Source: Bacillota bacterium (GTDB lineage Bacteria; Bacillota; UBA994). From it: a stretch of DNA of 14,331 nucleotides. This document shows, piece by piece, positions 1 through 6,148 of the stretch; position 1 is the stretch's first letter; every line of letters begins with the position of its first letter. Under the pieces are notes generated by a model. It worked only from the letters and a program-made list of their open reading frames with translations. It was not told where the DNA came from and ran no database searches. The position numbers and the translations under genes were made by a program. The DNA is taken from NCBI GenBank assembly GCA_018725535.1, contig QLUS01000034.1, positions 1-14,331 of the forward strand. The letters run 5' to 3'.

Positions 1-314
1 GGCCCATCAATCACTCGCGCCATCGAGAGCGTGTCAATGTGCATCGCCGGCCGTACACCGTAATGATGACTGAGGATGAATCCGTCAAAGTGGGCATGAT
101 GGGTTATCACAGCAGTATCAGCCCAATCGACTTCCTCCCGCACCCACTGCCCGAACCGCTCGGGGAGCAACCAGAAGGACGCCGCGTCATCAAACTTTAG
201 CCCGGCCAGGATCATCTCAAACCGCGAGTCGCGGATGTACGCCTCCGTCGTCATGTTCGAGAGGGTGTAGTCGCCCGCGTAGTACGTCTCCAAGTCAAGA
301 GTGATTAGGTTCAT
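1..314 (-). CDS. Phage DNA polymerase, N-terminal 3'-5' exonuclease domain (partial, runs off left edge)
   Basis: Only the first 104 codons are present; the 3' part lies beyond base 1. The protein begins MNLITLDLETYY, giving the DxE pair (D7, E9) of exonuclease motif I in the DEDD/DnaQ-like fold. A second motif, HHAHFDGFIL (residues 72-81), matches exonuclease motif II with its Asp at 77. The stretch MTTEAYIRDSRFE and the later DTLSMAR are typical of the proofreading domain of phage family A (T7/Pol I-like) DNA polymerases. Its expected role is proofreading during phage DNA replication. The start ATG lies 3 bases after the stop of the SprT-like gene, so it is the last visible member of the leftward operon. 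The polymerase domain itself is not in view, so a stand-alone DnaQ-like exonuclease cannot be excluded. Confidence 0.85.
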   Translation of the reverse strand, partial: MNLITLDLETYYAGDYTLSNMTTEAYIRDSRFEMILAGLKFDDAASFWLLPERFGQWVREEVDWADTAVITHHAHFDGFILSHHYGVRPAMHIDTLSMARVIDG

Positions 315-317
315 GGG

Positions 318-686
318 CTACACGAACGCATTCAGATCGAACCCAAAGCGCCTGCACACTCGCTTCGCGATCCGATGAAACTCTGCGTTGTGCTGCGTGC
401 CTGCCGTCTCCGTGCCCCTGATCCCCTGGCTTAGGTGGATCATCTCGTGAGCCATCACCCAGGCTAGGCTGGCAAACTGCCCCACGCTGCGCGAGCTGAT
501 GGATAAACGATGCTCGTCATTCCGCGGGGGCTTGCCTCGCTGGTAATGTCCATGTTCTTTTGCGCTCCGAGAGACACGGAACTCGATGTGCTCTGCCTGT
601 GGCAAGCCCAACCGCGAAAGCGGCGGGAAGGACCGCAGACATTCATACACGGCGGCGAGGCGGGCCGCTGTCAGAGGGAGACTCAT
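318..686 (-). CDS. SprT-like zinc metallopeptidase domain protein
   Basis: A 122-residue protein carrying HEMIH (residues 80-84), the HExxH zinc-binding and catalytic motif, followed by a third possible ligand in HNAEFHRIA (His99). The order HExxH, ~15 residues, then H-N/G-x-x-F is that of the SprT-like family (SprT/Spartan fold). This looks like a minimal SprT domain with no C-terminal zinc ribbon. Family members are usually inferred to be metallopeptidases, and some cleave DNA-protein crosslinks; the phage role is unknown, but the gene sits directly upstream of a DNA polymerase. Start ATG overlaps an upstream TGA (ATGA); the ribosome site is weak (AAAGG further upstream), which suggests coupling. 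Confidence 0.82.
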   Translation of the reverse strand: MSLPLTAARLAAVYECLRSFPPLSRLGLPQAEHIEFRVSRSAKEHGHYQRGKPPRNDEHRLSISSRSVGQFASLAWVMAHEMIHLSQGIRGTETAGTQHNAEFHRIAKRVCRRFGFDLNAFV

Positions 687-769
687 TTGATGTTCACCGA
701 CCTTTCAATCACGGTTTCCGCCTCTTGAGTCCCATAAGCCACGCCCACAATAAGCCGATCAATCGTGCT
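683..769 (-). other. Open 28-codon in-frame continuation after the stop of the preceding gene
   Basis: Immediately after the TAA at 772-770 the same frame stays open for 28 codons (ending in SVNIK) and closes with a TGA that overlaps the SprT-like start by ATGA, exactly the junction style used throughout this operon. I see no good start codon with a ribosome site inside it (only GTG codons). It may be the C-terminal end of the preceding gene, cut off by a nonsense change, or simply non-coding. Weak evidence. Confidence 0.25.
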
Positions 770-994
770 TTACACCGTTTCGCGTTCAAGGGCGTTCTCC
801 CGGAAGCCTGAGACTGCGGCAGGCTCGAATAGTTCCTCTGGCTCATCCACGAGCAGATCGGTAGAACGGGGGTACGAACGGTGCGACCCCCACAAGCGCC
901 ACGCCAAAGGCTCGGGGCTTTCCGCACGCAAGTACTCAGAGAGCATCGTCACCCCGCTACGACTGGATGACCCCCGGAGAAGTTCCCCCCGCAT
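770..994 (-). CDS. Hypothetical phage protein, 74 aa
   Basis: Unrecognised protein of 74 residues. The start at 994 is chosen because its ATG shares one base with the TGA of the upstream gene (TGATG) and GGAG lies about 8 bases upstream; a longer reading from 1027 would overlap the upstream gene more. The N-terminus is basic (MRGELLRGSSSRSG) and the second half is acidic (DLLVDEPEELFEPA). No membrane segment or metal-binding motif is visible. The reading frame remains open after the TAA and ends on the start of the next gene, so this may be a shortened version of a roughly 103-residue protein. Confidence 0.6.
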   Translation of the reverse strand: MRGELLRGSSSRSGVTMLSEYLRAESPEPLAWRLWGSHRSYPRSTDLLVDEPEELFEPAAVSGFRENALERETV

Positions 995-1176
995 CACGGC
1001 CGGCCTCCAACCGCCTGACGGTGCCACTGCACGAGCCGATTGATCCGGTGCTGCTCCTCACTGCTCAAATTCTCGGCGGTGCGGCGAGCCTGGTCACAAG
1101 ATTCATGCACGATATCCATTACCAAAGCGCCGAGGGCGAAGGCAGCGGTAAGGGCAACTACCGTTTCAGGTTTCAT
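994..1176 (-). CDS. Small protein with N-terminal membrane segment, 60 aa
   Basis: Sixty residues beginning MKPETVVALTAAFALGALVM, a hydrophobic stretch (about residues 5-23) that could be a membrane anchor or uncleaved signal, followed by a polar, likely helical tail (EEQHRINRLVQWHRQ). The ribosome site AGGAG sits 8 bases before ATG, inside the end of the upstream gene, and the ATG overlaps that gene's TGA by ATGA. The arrangement (one N-terminal helix plus short helical tail) resembles many phage inner-membrane peptides; no lysis gene is beside it, so I do not assign a spanin or holin role. Confidence 0.75.
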   Translation of the reverse strand: MKPETVVALTAAFALGALVMDIVHESCDQARRTAENLSSEEQHRINRLVQWHRQAVGGRP

Positions 1177-1820
1177 TCTCGGTTCTCCTGAAAGGATTCA
1201 TACACAAGTGAGTCGAACTCCGCGCGTGCCGCTTTCCAAGACGCGCTCCAAGCCGCGCTCCCGGTCGCGCTCCAAACCACGGTCGCGCTCTCGGCCGCTC
1301 TCCAAGCCGCGGCCGCGCTCTCGGCCGCTCTCCAAGCTGTGCTCCCGGTCACGCTTTCGATCGCGCTCCAAGCCGCGCTCCAAGCCGCGCTCCAAGACGC
1401 GCTCCAAGCCGCGCTCTCGGCCGCGCTTCGAGTCGCGCTTCGAGCCGCGCTTTTGTACTGGACATCGCCAGTCATTAGCCAGTCCAATACTACCTCCGGC
1501 GCGTCCCACAGATGAATAACTGAGAGAGCTTGCATCCGAGCAAAATACGAACACAATTCGGACACATCCATCCGCGCAAGGATGCGCCTTGATGCACATA
1601 CCAGCTTGTCCGGATCTTCTTGCGCGATTTCCCGGACTTCCACCCGACACAAGACTTCTCCCGGCGCGTATTGCAACGCAGCAAAAGGAGTGCGGCTTGC
1701 GTGAAGCCCAGATTTACACATTACGTACGGCCCCGGACGCGCTAGCCACACGCCGTCTTGGGGGATTTTTGTCCCGTCGTACAAAGTCTTCCCTACAAAG
1801 TGCCAAGCATAATCTTTCAT
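1173..1820 (-). CDS. DUF7666-like phage protein with Ala/Ser/Trp repeat tail
   Basis: A 215-residue protein starting MKDYAWHFVGKTLYDG. The first ~140 residues (IPQDGVWLARPGPYVMCKSGLHAS, FAALQYAPGEVLCRVEV, DKLVCASRRILARMDVSE, IHLWDAPEVVLDWL) match a domain I know from many phage and metagenome proteins (DUF7666, from memory). It is followed by about 70 residues of repeats of the type SAAWSASWSAAW, then a short end (FDSLVYESF) also typical of the family. Function unknown. The start at 1820 is preferred over an upstream ATG because AGGAGG lies 8 bases before it and because it overlaps the stop of the upstream zinc-ribbon gene. The repeat tail is encoded by near-tandem DNA and its length probably varies between relatives. 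Confidence 0.85.
   Translation of the reverse strand: MKDYAWHFVGKTLYDGTKIPQDGVWLARPGPYVMCKSGLHASRTPFAALQYAPGEVLCRVEVREIAQEDPDKLVCASRRILARMDVSELCSYFARMQALSVIHLWDAPEVVLDWLMTGDVQYKSAARSATRSAAESAAWSASWSAAWSAAWSAIESVTGSTAWRAAESAAAAWRAAESATVVWSATGSAAWSASWKAARAEFDSLVYESFQENRE
1231..1452 (-). repeat. Imperfect coding tandem repeat (SAAW-type) in the DUF7666-like gene
   Basis: On the plus strand the segment is a run of degenerate units such as CTCCAAGCCGCG and CTCTCGGCCGCG in multiples of three bases, encoding Ser-Ala-Ala-Trp and related Ala/Ser/Glu/Arg quartets in the gene's frame. The other frames also stay open, which creates long spurious Arg/Ser/Glu-rich reading frames on both strands. Confidence 0.85.
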
Positions 1821-1975
1821 TTTCGATCCTCCTGTGGGTTGTCTAACGCATCGTGCGTCTCGGGTGTTACAGGTCTGTGACACGCAGGGCAGTAGTCAAG
1901 CGCCCAAGCAGGCTTAACCTTCGACCATAACCGCCCGCAAGTACCACAACGGTAATGGTTCAAGGCGAGACTCAC
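1817..1975 (-). CDS. Small zinc-ribbon protein, 52 aa
   Basis: A short gene with GTG start (MSLALNHYRCGTCGRLW) and two CxxC pairs at C10/C13 and C29/C32 (YCPAC), spacing typical of a zinc ribbon. The start GTG overlaps the TGA of the upstream gene (GTGA) and the stop TGA overlaps the ATG of the DUF7666-like gene, so both junctions fit the coupled operon pattern. The ribosome site is weak, so translation probably depends on the upstream gene. It may bind nucleic acid or protein; no specific function can be assigned. Confidence 0.75.
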   Translation of the reverse strand: MSLALNHYRCGTCGRLWSKVKPAWALDYCPACHRPVTPETHDALDNPQEDRK

Positions 1976-2178
1976 AGGGTTACTCGCTGCGCCAACGCCG
2001 CAGAGATTACGCCATCCCGGGCAAGCCGGTCAACGAAATCCACGAACGCACAACGTGCGCCCGTTGTGTACATTTTGCCTGTGCCCGCGTAATCAACGAT
2101 CTTGCGCCGGCTGATATTCGGGTTATCGTCAAATGCCTGCCAGAACGCGATCCTTACTTCCTTCTGCGTGGTCATCAT
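1972..2178 (-). CDS. Hypothetical phage protein, 68 aa
   Basis: Sixty-eight residues, MMTTQKEVRIAFWQAFDDNP onward, with a mixed-charge helical look (FVDFVDRLARDGVISAALAQRV). Ribosome site AGGAGG stands 5 bases before the first of two adjacent ATG codons. The first ATG overlaps the previous stop by ATGA. The R/K distribution and length would suit a small DNA-binding or regulatory protein, but no helix-turn-helix can be shown; function unknown. Confidence 0.8.
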   Translation of the reverse strand: MMTTQKEVRIAFWQAFDDNPNISRRKIVDYAGTGKMYTTGARCAFVDFVDRLARDGVISAALAQRVTL

Positions 2179-2498
2179 AATTTCCTCCTTGCGATTCTCA
2201 ATACCGCACGGGCGGCAACGAGTGCAGCCGCTACATCATCAAACGGGAAGTATTCTTCGGTTATGGGCTCGCAGTACGCCGGCGCGATACCACCGGGCCA
2301 TATACATACCATCCCGACTTCACCATCCTCCGAGTTAATGAACAGTTTACCCGCTCGATGCCTGATGTACGGCCCGGAGTACACATCCCAAGGCCGGAGC
2401 CTGCAGCGCAGCGCGCGGGCAACAGTAGCGTGCAAGCCCCAGGTCTCTCCGTTGCTATCTTCGCCGTTCGGCTTAATCCAACTCATTTCGCCAGTCAT
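2175..2498 (-). CDS. Conserved phage hypothetical, 107 aa
   Basis: A 107-residue acidic-to-neutral protein with recognisable blocks (ALRCRLRPWDVYSGPYIRH, LFINSEDGEVGMVCIWPG, EEYFPFDDVAAALVAAR) that resemble small conserved proteins in early regions of proteobacterial phages. No catalytic or metal motif is visible. GGAGGGG precedes the ATG by 7 bases, and the gene is joined to both neighbours by 4-base ATGA overlaps. Function unknown. Confidence 0.82.
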   Translation of the reverse strand: MTGEMSWIKPNGEDSNGETWGLHATVARALRCRLRPWDVYSGPYIRHRAGKLFINSEDGEVGMVCIWPGGIAPAYCEPITEEYFPFDDVAAALVAARAVLRIARRKL

Positions 2499-2710
2499 GG
2501 TTTTTCCCCTCCGTGTAGCCAGTCGTTATGCGCTTCAACCGTCGGCATGGTAACGTACAGCTCTTCAACCGCACCGCCCCACTGCTGCCAAGACTCATGA
2601 CAGGCTTCCGCGCGGATCGTAGTCCCGTTGCTCAGTCTAAACTTCAACGCGCGGCGGCTGGGCACGCACTCGTACAGATACGTGATACTACGAATGGTGG
2701 GCGCGCTCAT
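2495..2710 (-). CDS. Hypothetical phage protein, 71 aa
   Basis: Seventy-one residues with a beta-rich look (ALKFRLSNGTTIRAE, VEELYVTMPTVEAHNDW). A G-rich ribosome site (GGGGGG) lies 7 bases before ATG and the gene overlaps the upstream stop by ATGA. Not recognised as a named family; it resembles short conserved proteins found beside others of this operon type. Confidence 0.78.
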   Translation of the reverse strand: MSAPTIRSITYLYECVPSRRALKFRLSNGTTIRAEACHESWQQWGGAVEELYVTMPTVEAHNDWLHGGEKP

Positions 2711-3102
2711 TGCGGCACCCCCCAGCCGTCTTCACTCCCGCCCCATGTGTTGCTCGCGCCGCTGGGAAATTTTACTTTAACTGTGTAGCCGCGGGGATCA
2801 CCGCTGAAGTGTGCAGGCAAGTTAAACGGCTCACAAACGGCTCGCATGCGTGCTTCAACCCGCTCGGTCTCGCGCTCAACCCGCGTTTGCCACTCGTTAT
2901 ATATCTCGCCAGCACGGGGGTAAGGGATCTGGTTTACGTATTCTCCCGGCCCGTTGCACTCTTCAAGCGCAAGGCGGCCATGCCTGCGGGCGTATCGAAG
3001 CAAAGCCCGCGCTGCTGTAAGTACTTCATGTGCCGCGTGCTGTTGTGAGTACTCCGACACGAAGCGCGCAATAAACTCTTCCCGTTCTTTTGCTGTTGCC
3101 AC
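2707..3102 (-). CDS. Hypothetical phage protein, 131 aa (GTG start)
   Basis: A 131-residue protein read from GTG, with AGGAG 8 bases upstream. The first half is strongly helical (EREEFIARFVSEYSQQHAAHEVLTAARALLRYARRHGRL) and the middle holds RVERETERVEARMRAV, a likely helix. The C-terminus (YTVKVKFPSGASNTWGG) is beta-like. No catalytic motif is visible. It is separated from the upstream gene by 13 bases and overlaps the downstream gene by ATGA. Confidence 0.82.
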   Translation of the reverse strand: MATAKEREEFIARFVSEYSQQHAAHEVLTAARALLRYARRHGRLALEECNGPGEYVNQIPYPRAGEIYNEWQTRVERETERVEARMRAVCEPFNLPAHFSGDPRGYTVKVKFPSGASNTWGGSEDGWGVPQ

Positions 3103-3115
3103 TATGGTCTCCTAG

Positions 3116-3481
3116 TTAATCTTCAAGGTCGTACTGTAACGCCTCAAGGAAGTACTTATGGTCAATCGCCCACTGAAGCACGGCGGGCATGAACAAGCCC
3201 GCAGTCTCGCTAACTCGGCCGGTACCCTCTTGGTATTTACGACCTTCCACGGCCGCGAGCAAGAAAGAAAGCAGGGACACCAGGCCCTCCTTTTCACTGC
3301 CGCCCCCGCATCCACTGCGCAAGTTCGTAATAACGTGTTCCGTGCCGTCCGGCAAGTCCAAAAACACGGCATAGCACGCGCGGCCTTCTGCGTTGTATCG
3401 TTCGATTTCAATGCTAAGAAACGATTCACCGATCTGCGCGCCTGCCATCAAGCGGGGTGTGATAATCAGCGGTGCGTTCAT
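3116..3481 (-). CDS. Conserved phage hypothetical, 121 aa
   Basis: A 121-residue acidic protein with an N-terminal beta-rich half (SFLSIEIERYNAEGRACYAV, FLDLPDGTEHVITNL), a glycine-rich turn (RSGCGGGSEKEGLVSLLSFL) and a helical C-terminus ending EALQYDLED. This organisation (beta half, then a GC/GGG-type turn, then a helical half) is one I associate with a conserved phage family of unknown function. GGAG lies 8 bases before ATG inside the upstream gene; the start overlaps the upstream stop by ATGA. Confidence 0.82.
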   Translation of the reverse strand: MNAPLIITPRLMAGAQIGESFLSIEIERYNAEGRACYAVFLDLPDGTEHVITNLRSGCGGGSEKEGLVSLLSFLLAAVEGRKYQEGTGRVSETAGLFMPAVLQWAIDHKYFLEALQYDLED

Positions 3482-3714
3482 GCCTGCAACTCCGCAAGCG
3501 CTTTGACAAGCGCGGCTTGTGCTGAAAAGGCGTATCCGTAACTCGTATCTGTGACTTGGATACCATCCAAGCGTGCATAGAAGTACCCTTCGCTATCACA
3601 CCGTACCATCCACTCGGCGCCGGTGCGGTCAATAAAGCACGCATGCATACCTGCATCCTTACACGCCTTGCGGTCTCGCCCACGTATTCCCATCTTGTAG
3701 GCTCGGCTTGTCAT
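3478..3714 (-). CDS. Hypothetical phage protein, 78 aa
   Basis: Start at 3714 is chosen because that ATG overlaps the upstream TGA by ATGA, as in the neighbouring genes; a start five codons earlier (3729) is possible. The N-terminus is very basic (MTSRAYKMGIRGRDRKACKD) and the rest looks like a small beta-rich domain (GMHACFIDRTGAEWMVRCD, GYFYARLDGIQVTDTSYG). Unknown function; nucleic-acid binding is a guess based on charge alone. Confidence 0.75.
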   Translation of the reverse strand: MTSRAYKMGIRGRDRKACKDAGMHACFIDRTGAEWMVRCDSEGYFYARLDGIQVTDTSYGYAFSAQAALVKALAELQA

Positions 3715-4121
3715 GCTTTTAACCCGCATTCTTTCAAGCAGAACTTGCGCAACGCGAGAATGATATCCTTACGTACCGCGCCATTACTAACCGGGCGGGT
3801 AGCTTGCAGACCTGCCAGACGTAGGTGATAGGCTGCAGCGTGTTTTGCGGCTTGGCTCGCGCCTTCTGCTTTCAAGGCGCGCAGCAAGAGAGAAGGAACG
3901 TAGTACTTTTCCTCTATGTGCCCGAGCACACAATCAGATCCCAGCGGGTGCTCGCCTGTATCCGCTACCAAATAACACCCCCAGCAATCGCTCGGCCCGG
4001 GCGCGTCGATCTTGCCGGCGAACAACTGCCGGACGTATTCAGCCGCAAACCGGTCAATCTTGGCGCGTAGCTGCTGCTCGTTCATGCTTCTTCCCTCCTC
4101 GCGTAACTGCTGCTCGTTCAT
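3711..4121 (-). CDS. Conserved phage hypothetical with duplicated start region, 136 aa
   Basis: The C-terminal two thirds carry blocks (PGPSDCWGCYLVADTGEHP, GSDCVLGHIEEKYYVPSLLL) that I recognise from a frequent phage protein of unknown function; its Cys/His set (CWGC, DC, H) might bind a metal. The first 12 codons are an exact-frame duplication: the protein begins MNEQQLREEGRS and then MNEQQLRAK. Both ATGs (4121 and 4085) have the same AGGAGGGAAGAAGC leader, so translation could begin at either, giving 136 or 124 residues. The shorter form is probably the ancestral one. Confidence 0.82.
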   Translation of the reverse strand: MNEQQLREEGRSMNEQQLRAKIDRFAAEYVRQLFAGKIDAPGPSDCWGCYLVADTGEHPLGSDCVLGHIEEKYYVPSLLLRALKAEGASQAAKHAAAYHLRLAGLQATRPVSNGAVRKDIILALRKFCLKECGLKA

Positions 4122-4135
4122 GCTTCTTCCCTCCT
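4064..4135 (-). repeat. 36-bp tandem duplication of ribosome site plus start codon
   Basis: Two adjacent 36-base units, 4064-4099 and 4100-4135, differ at only one base (4070 versus 4106). Each contains, in minus-strand order, AGGAGG, an 8-base spacer, ATG, and the codons for NEQQLR. The unit is a multiple of three, so both starts share one frame. Confidence 0.95.
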
Positions 4136-4183
4136 GCGCTAATCCGCAGTCCGGGCGCCCCTCCGTGGCGCCGAAACTAGAGA

Positions 4184-4531
4184 CTAGACGTAGTTCCCAC
4201 GTTCTACGATATCACCCCAGGACGCAACTTGATAGCGCCCATCCGCCCAACGGATCAAGGTTGGTGCATACGTGTCGCCCGTGTTCAGATACTCGAAAGC
4301 AGGTATATTATCGTTAGCGCGCCATACCGCCTCAATGCCATGCGTCTTCGCTTCCGCGTTGCAAGCCGTAAGCCGCATATACGCAAGCCCGGGCGCGCCA
4401 TAGCAAGCCCGGTCTAGCGCCTGCGCAGCCGGATGTTCCCGCACTGCATCCGCTGATTCAAGCAGGCGCCGCACCGCGCGCCCACACCCAGGGAAAGCGC
4501 GTTCTAAGGTCTTTGCACTTGGCAGGTTCAT
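4184..4531 (-). CDS. Conserved phage hypothetical, 115 aa
   Basis: A 115-residue protein whose N-terminal half is helical and Ala/Arg-rich (RAVRRLLESADAVREHPAAQ) and whose C-terminal half has the blocks AKTHGIEAVWRANDNIPAFE, YLNTGDTYAPTLIRW and GRYQVASWGDIVER, which I recall as conserved in proteins of early phage regions; function unknown. The start overlaps the upstream stop by ATGA. A 62-base gap separates its stop from the next gene, one of the few real gaps in this run. Confidence 0.83.
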   Translation of the reverse strand: MNLPSAKTLERAFPGCGRAVRRLLESADAVREHPAAQALDRACYGAPGLAYMRLTACNAEAKTHGIEAVWRANDNIPAFEYLNTGDTYAPTLIRWADGRYQVASWGDIVERGNYV

Positions 4532-5091
4532 GCAACTCCCTCGCGTTCAATCTCTTTCGCATGCCAGACTGCAGCCGAGCGCGCCTCTTCAAGCGCGTAC
4601 TTGCGCCCGATGAAACCCCAGCAAGAGCTCAAATGCGCGCCATCCACGCCTTCAATGATGTAACCGTAACACTCGCCGTTACACCACGCCGAGAGCTCGT
4701 CAACTGCGGCGCGTAACGATGTCAAGGTGCGCTCGCGCTTCGCCTTTGTAAGCCGCTTTCCGCCTTGCCACTCCAAGGCCATCTTGCGTGTCACGTACAC
4801 CACACCAGACAAACCGCTGTCCCAAGGGCAAGAGAAGGGGTTACTCTCGCATGCTTTGATGATAACCCCGCCATGACTGTACACGTACACGGGCAAGCCT
4901 ATCAGCTCGCCCGCGTCAATGCGCGCAAGAAGGTCCGCGTGCTCTTCGGGCGTTGTAGGTGTGTTCCCGTACCGACTGCAGGCGTTTTTGGGGTACGTAA
5001 CGATCAAGCCGGGATCGTTCTCAAGCGGGTTTTCGCAATCCTGATCATGATGAAGCTTGATTGTTAGGCCGGAATGCTGTTCAGTTTCCAT
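4528..5091 (-). CDS. Conserved phage hypothetical, 187 aa
   Basis: Start at 5091 (METEQHSGLTIKLHHDQD) is chosen over an upstream ATG because AAAGGAG lies 6 bases before it. The opening, with SGLTIKLHHDQDCENPLEND, and later GLPVYVYSHGGVIIKACESN, PWDSGLSGVVYVTRKMALEW and YGYIIEGVDGAHLSSCWGFI are blocks I associate with a widespread phage protein of unknown function, usually about 180-200 residues, so it appears full length. Several aromatic, Cys and His residues cluster in the second half. It overlaps the zinc-binding gene upstream by 11 bases and the downstream gene by ATGA. Confidence 0.85.
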   Translation of the reverse strand: METEQHSGLTIKLHHDQDCENPLENDPGLIVTYPKNACSRYGNTPTTPEEHADLLARIDAGELIGLPVYVYSHGGVIIKACESNPFSCPWDSGLSGVVYVTRKMALEWQGGKRLTKAKRERTLTSLRAAVDELSAWCNGECYGYIIEGVDGAHLSSCWGFIGRKYALEEARSAAVWHAKEIEREGVA

Positions 5092-5260
5092 TTTCACTCC
5101 TTTTACCGCGGGCTGCGTTTGGGCATGTGTGCTCATGGCACGCAATCCCGTTGATAACGGCCGCTTCGCATTGTGAACAGCGCGGGCGATACGTGCGCGT
5201 GAAAGGTACGTGTACGGATAAATCGAAACCGCGGGCACGTAGTACGGCGAGTAGGTTCAT
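5081..5260 (-). CDS. Small Cys-rich zinc-binding phage protein, 59 aa
   Basis: A 59-residue protein with the block PRCSQCEAAVINGIACHEHT followed by CPN: cysteines at 28, 31, 41 and 46 plus His42. The pattern CSxCEA-x-VINGxxCHExxCPN is very common in small phage proteins of unknown function and is likely a zinc-binding knuckle. The ATG overlaps the stop of the upstream gene by ATGA. The end overlaps the next gene by 11 bases, so that gene's ribosome site (AAAGGAG) lies within this coding region. Confidence 0.82.
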   Translation of the reverse strand: MNLLAVLRARGFDLSVHVPFTRTYRPRCSQCEAAVINGIACHEHTCPNAARGKRSENGN

Positions 5261-5574
5261 GATTTCACCTCAGGCCGGTCGATCTCGATCAGCTCGCCGA
5301 CTGGATACCCATTGCGTGTCAGCTCGGCCGTGTAGTCTCCCTCTTGGCCTTCCCAAGAGACACCAGCAAAGCCGGCCACGCGGGATAGCTGGCGGTCGGT
5401 CGGTTCATACGTGGTGAACTCCATTGGAGTATTGGCGTTGAAAACCTTGCGCTTGCATATGATCAAGACCTCGCCCTGCAAGTATCGATCATTCACGTTG
5501 AAACCATCGCGCGCATTACCCCAGACATCGTACGTCCAAAGCGCATACGTACGGGTTTTTTGCTTCGGGTTCAT
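5257..5574 (-). CDS. Conserved phage hypothetical, 105 aa
   Basis: A 105-residue protein with ALWTYDVWGNARDGFNVNDR near the N-terminus, a block seen in small phage proteins of unknown function, followed by beta-rich segments (GEVLIICKRKVF, YTAELTRNGYPVGELIEID). AGGAG stands 10 bases before ATG. It is the first gene downstream of a likely promoter at 5604-5632, so it may head its own transcript as well as being reached from further upstream. Confidence 0.83.
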   Translation of the reverse strand: MNPKQKTRTYALWTYDVWGNARDGFNVNDRYLQGEVLIICKRKVFNANTPMEFTTYEPTDRQLSRVAGFAGVSWEGQEGDYTAELTRNGYPVGELIEIDRPEVKS

Positions 5575-5603
5575 GGTCTTTTACTCCTGTAGGTGGTGAC
5601 TTG

Positions 5604-5632
5604 ATAGTGCGCTTGGTTTAATTACTTGTCAA
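5604..5632 (-). promoter_or_regulatory. Probable leftward promoter (TTGACA -35) with overlapping palindrome
   Basis: On the minus strand a perfect TTGACA (5632-5627) is followed after 17 bases by CACTAT (5609-5604), a poor -10. The -35 lies in a perfect odd palindrome ACTTG-T-CAAGT (5624-5634), a possible operator. Just upstream is TTGTGTAAA, also present upstream of the -35 at 7894-7899. It would drive the gene at 5257-5574 and those beyond. Confidence 0.5.
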
Positions 5633-5646
5633 GTGTTTTACACAAT

Positions 5647-5916
5647 TTATTTTGGTGCCGCGGCGCGCAGCGCATCACGTATCGTATGCCAGAGTGGTAG
5701 TCCGCCAGCAGTACGCGAGACGGTGCGGGCTTTGACACATGACTTGCACCCAGGTTGCAGGCCATCTAAGCGTGTTGCGTCTCGGTTGAACTCGCTTAGG
5801 GCTTTCGCTTGCCAGCAGTCAGAACAGTGTTTGCCAAAGGGATTACGGGCAAGCTGGGTAGCAGCATGGGTCGCTTCCGAATGCACACGGCGCCCGTTAA
5901 CTGAGATTCTACGCAT
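5647..5916 (-). CDS. Zinc-ribbon (HNH-associated type) protein, 89 aa
   Basis: An 89-residue protein containing KHCSDCWQAKALSEFNRDAT and GLQPGCKSC, so paired cysteines at 31/34 and 57/60. This C-x2-C ... F-x-x-D ... DG-x4-CK-x-C layout is the zinc ribbon often found alone or at the N-terminus of phage HNH endonucleases. No H-N-H catalytic residues follow, so it is probably a stand-alone zinc-ribbon DNA-binding protein or a degenerate remnant of an endonuclease. GGAG lies 10 bases before ATG. It is the first gene after the AT-rich non-coding island. Confidence 0.8.
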   Translation of the reverse strand: MRRISVNGRRVHSEATHAATQLARNPFGKHCSDCWQAKALSEFNRDATRLDGLQPGCKSCVKARTVSRTAGGLPLWHTIRDALRAAAPK

Positions 5917-5988
5917 GATTTATGCACTCCAAGAGTTAAAACCTGAGTTTAGCACAATTGATACTTGTTTTTTTGGTGCGCCCTATTC

Positions 5989-6015
5989 GTGTTTGTTGTA
6001 TTAGGGTGTAAAGCC
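5989..6015 (+). repeat. Left arm of 27-bp inverted repeat
   Basis: Pairs with 6318-6344 at 26 of 27 positions (single mismatch at 6002). Similarity continues inward (6016-6029 against 6304-6317, weaker) and outward: 5957-5974 against the A/T-rich stretch after 6345 (about 15 of 18), and GAGTTAA (5933-5939) against TTAACTC (6368-6374). The left outer flank has about 14 extra bases relative to the right. Contains GTGTAAAG. Confidence 0.95.
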
Positions 6016-6148
6016 AGTGGTAAAACAAGGTCTGTAACCTCTTGATCCACAAAGCTAATTTTGAATAATGTGTAAAGCAACCGCGAAATACACGTATTAG
6101 TACTCCAAAAAACAGAGGGGACACTCTGATTTTCCAGAATTCTCAGTC

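Noticed and set aside
709..927. 72-residue minus-strand frame ending WLMGLKRRKP
   Set aside because: Overlaps the better supported 770-994 gene in another frame and has no ribosome site.
1040..1650. Arg/Ser- and Arg/Glu-rich open frames on both strands
   Set aside because: They are other-frame readings of the SAAW-type repeat in the DUF7666-like gene, which has the conserved domain and the ribosome site.
4154..4172. Hairpin GGCGCC / GGCGCC in the gap between two early genes
   Set aside because: Six-base GC palindrome arms with a 7-base loop but no T-run; short enough to be chance in GC-rich DNA.
6011..6060. tRNA-like sequence (AGTGGTAAAAC then a stem around TCTGTAA)
   Set aside because: No acceptor stem, no T-arm, and the base before the would-be anticodon is C rather than T.
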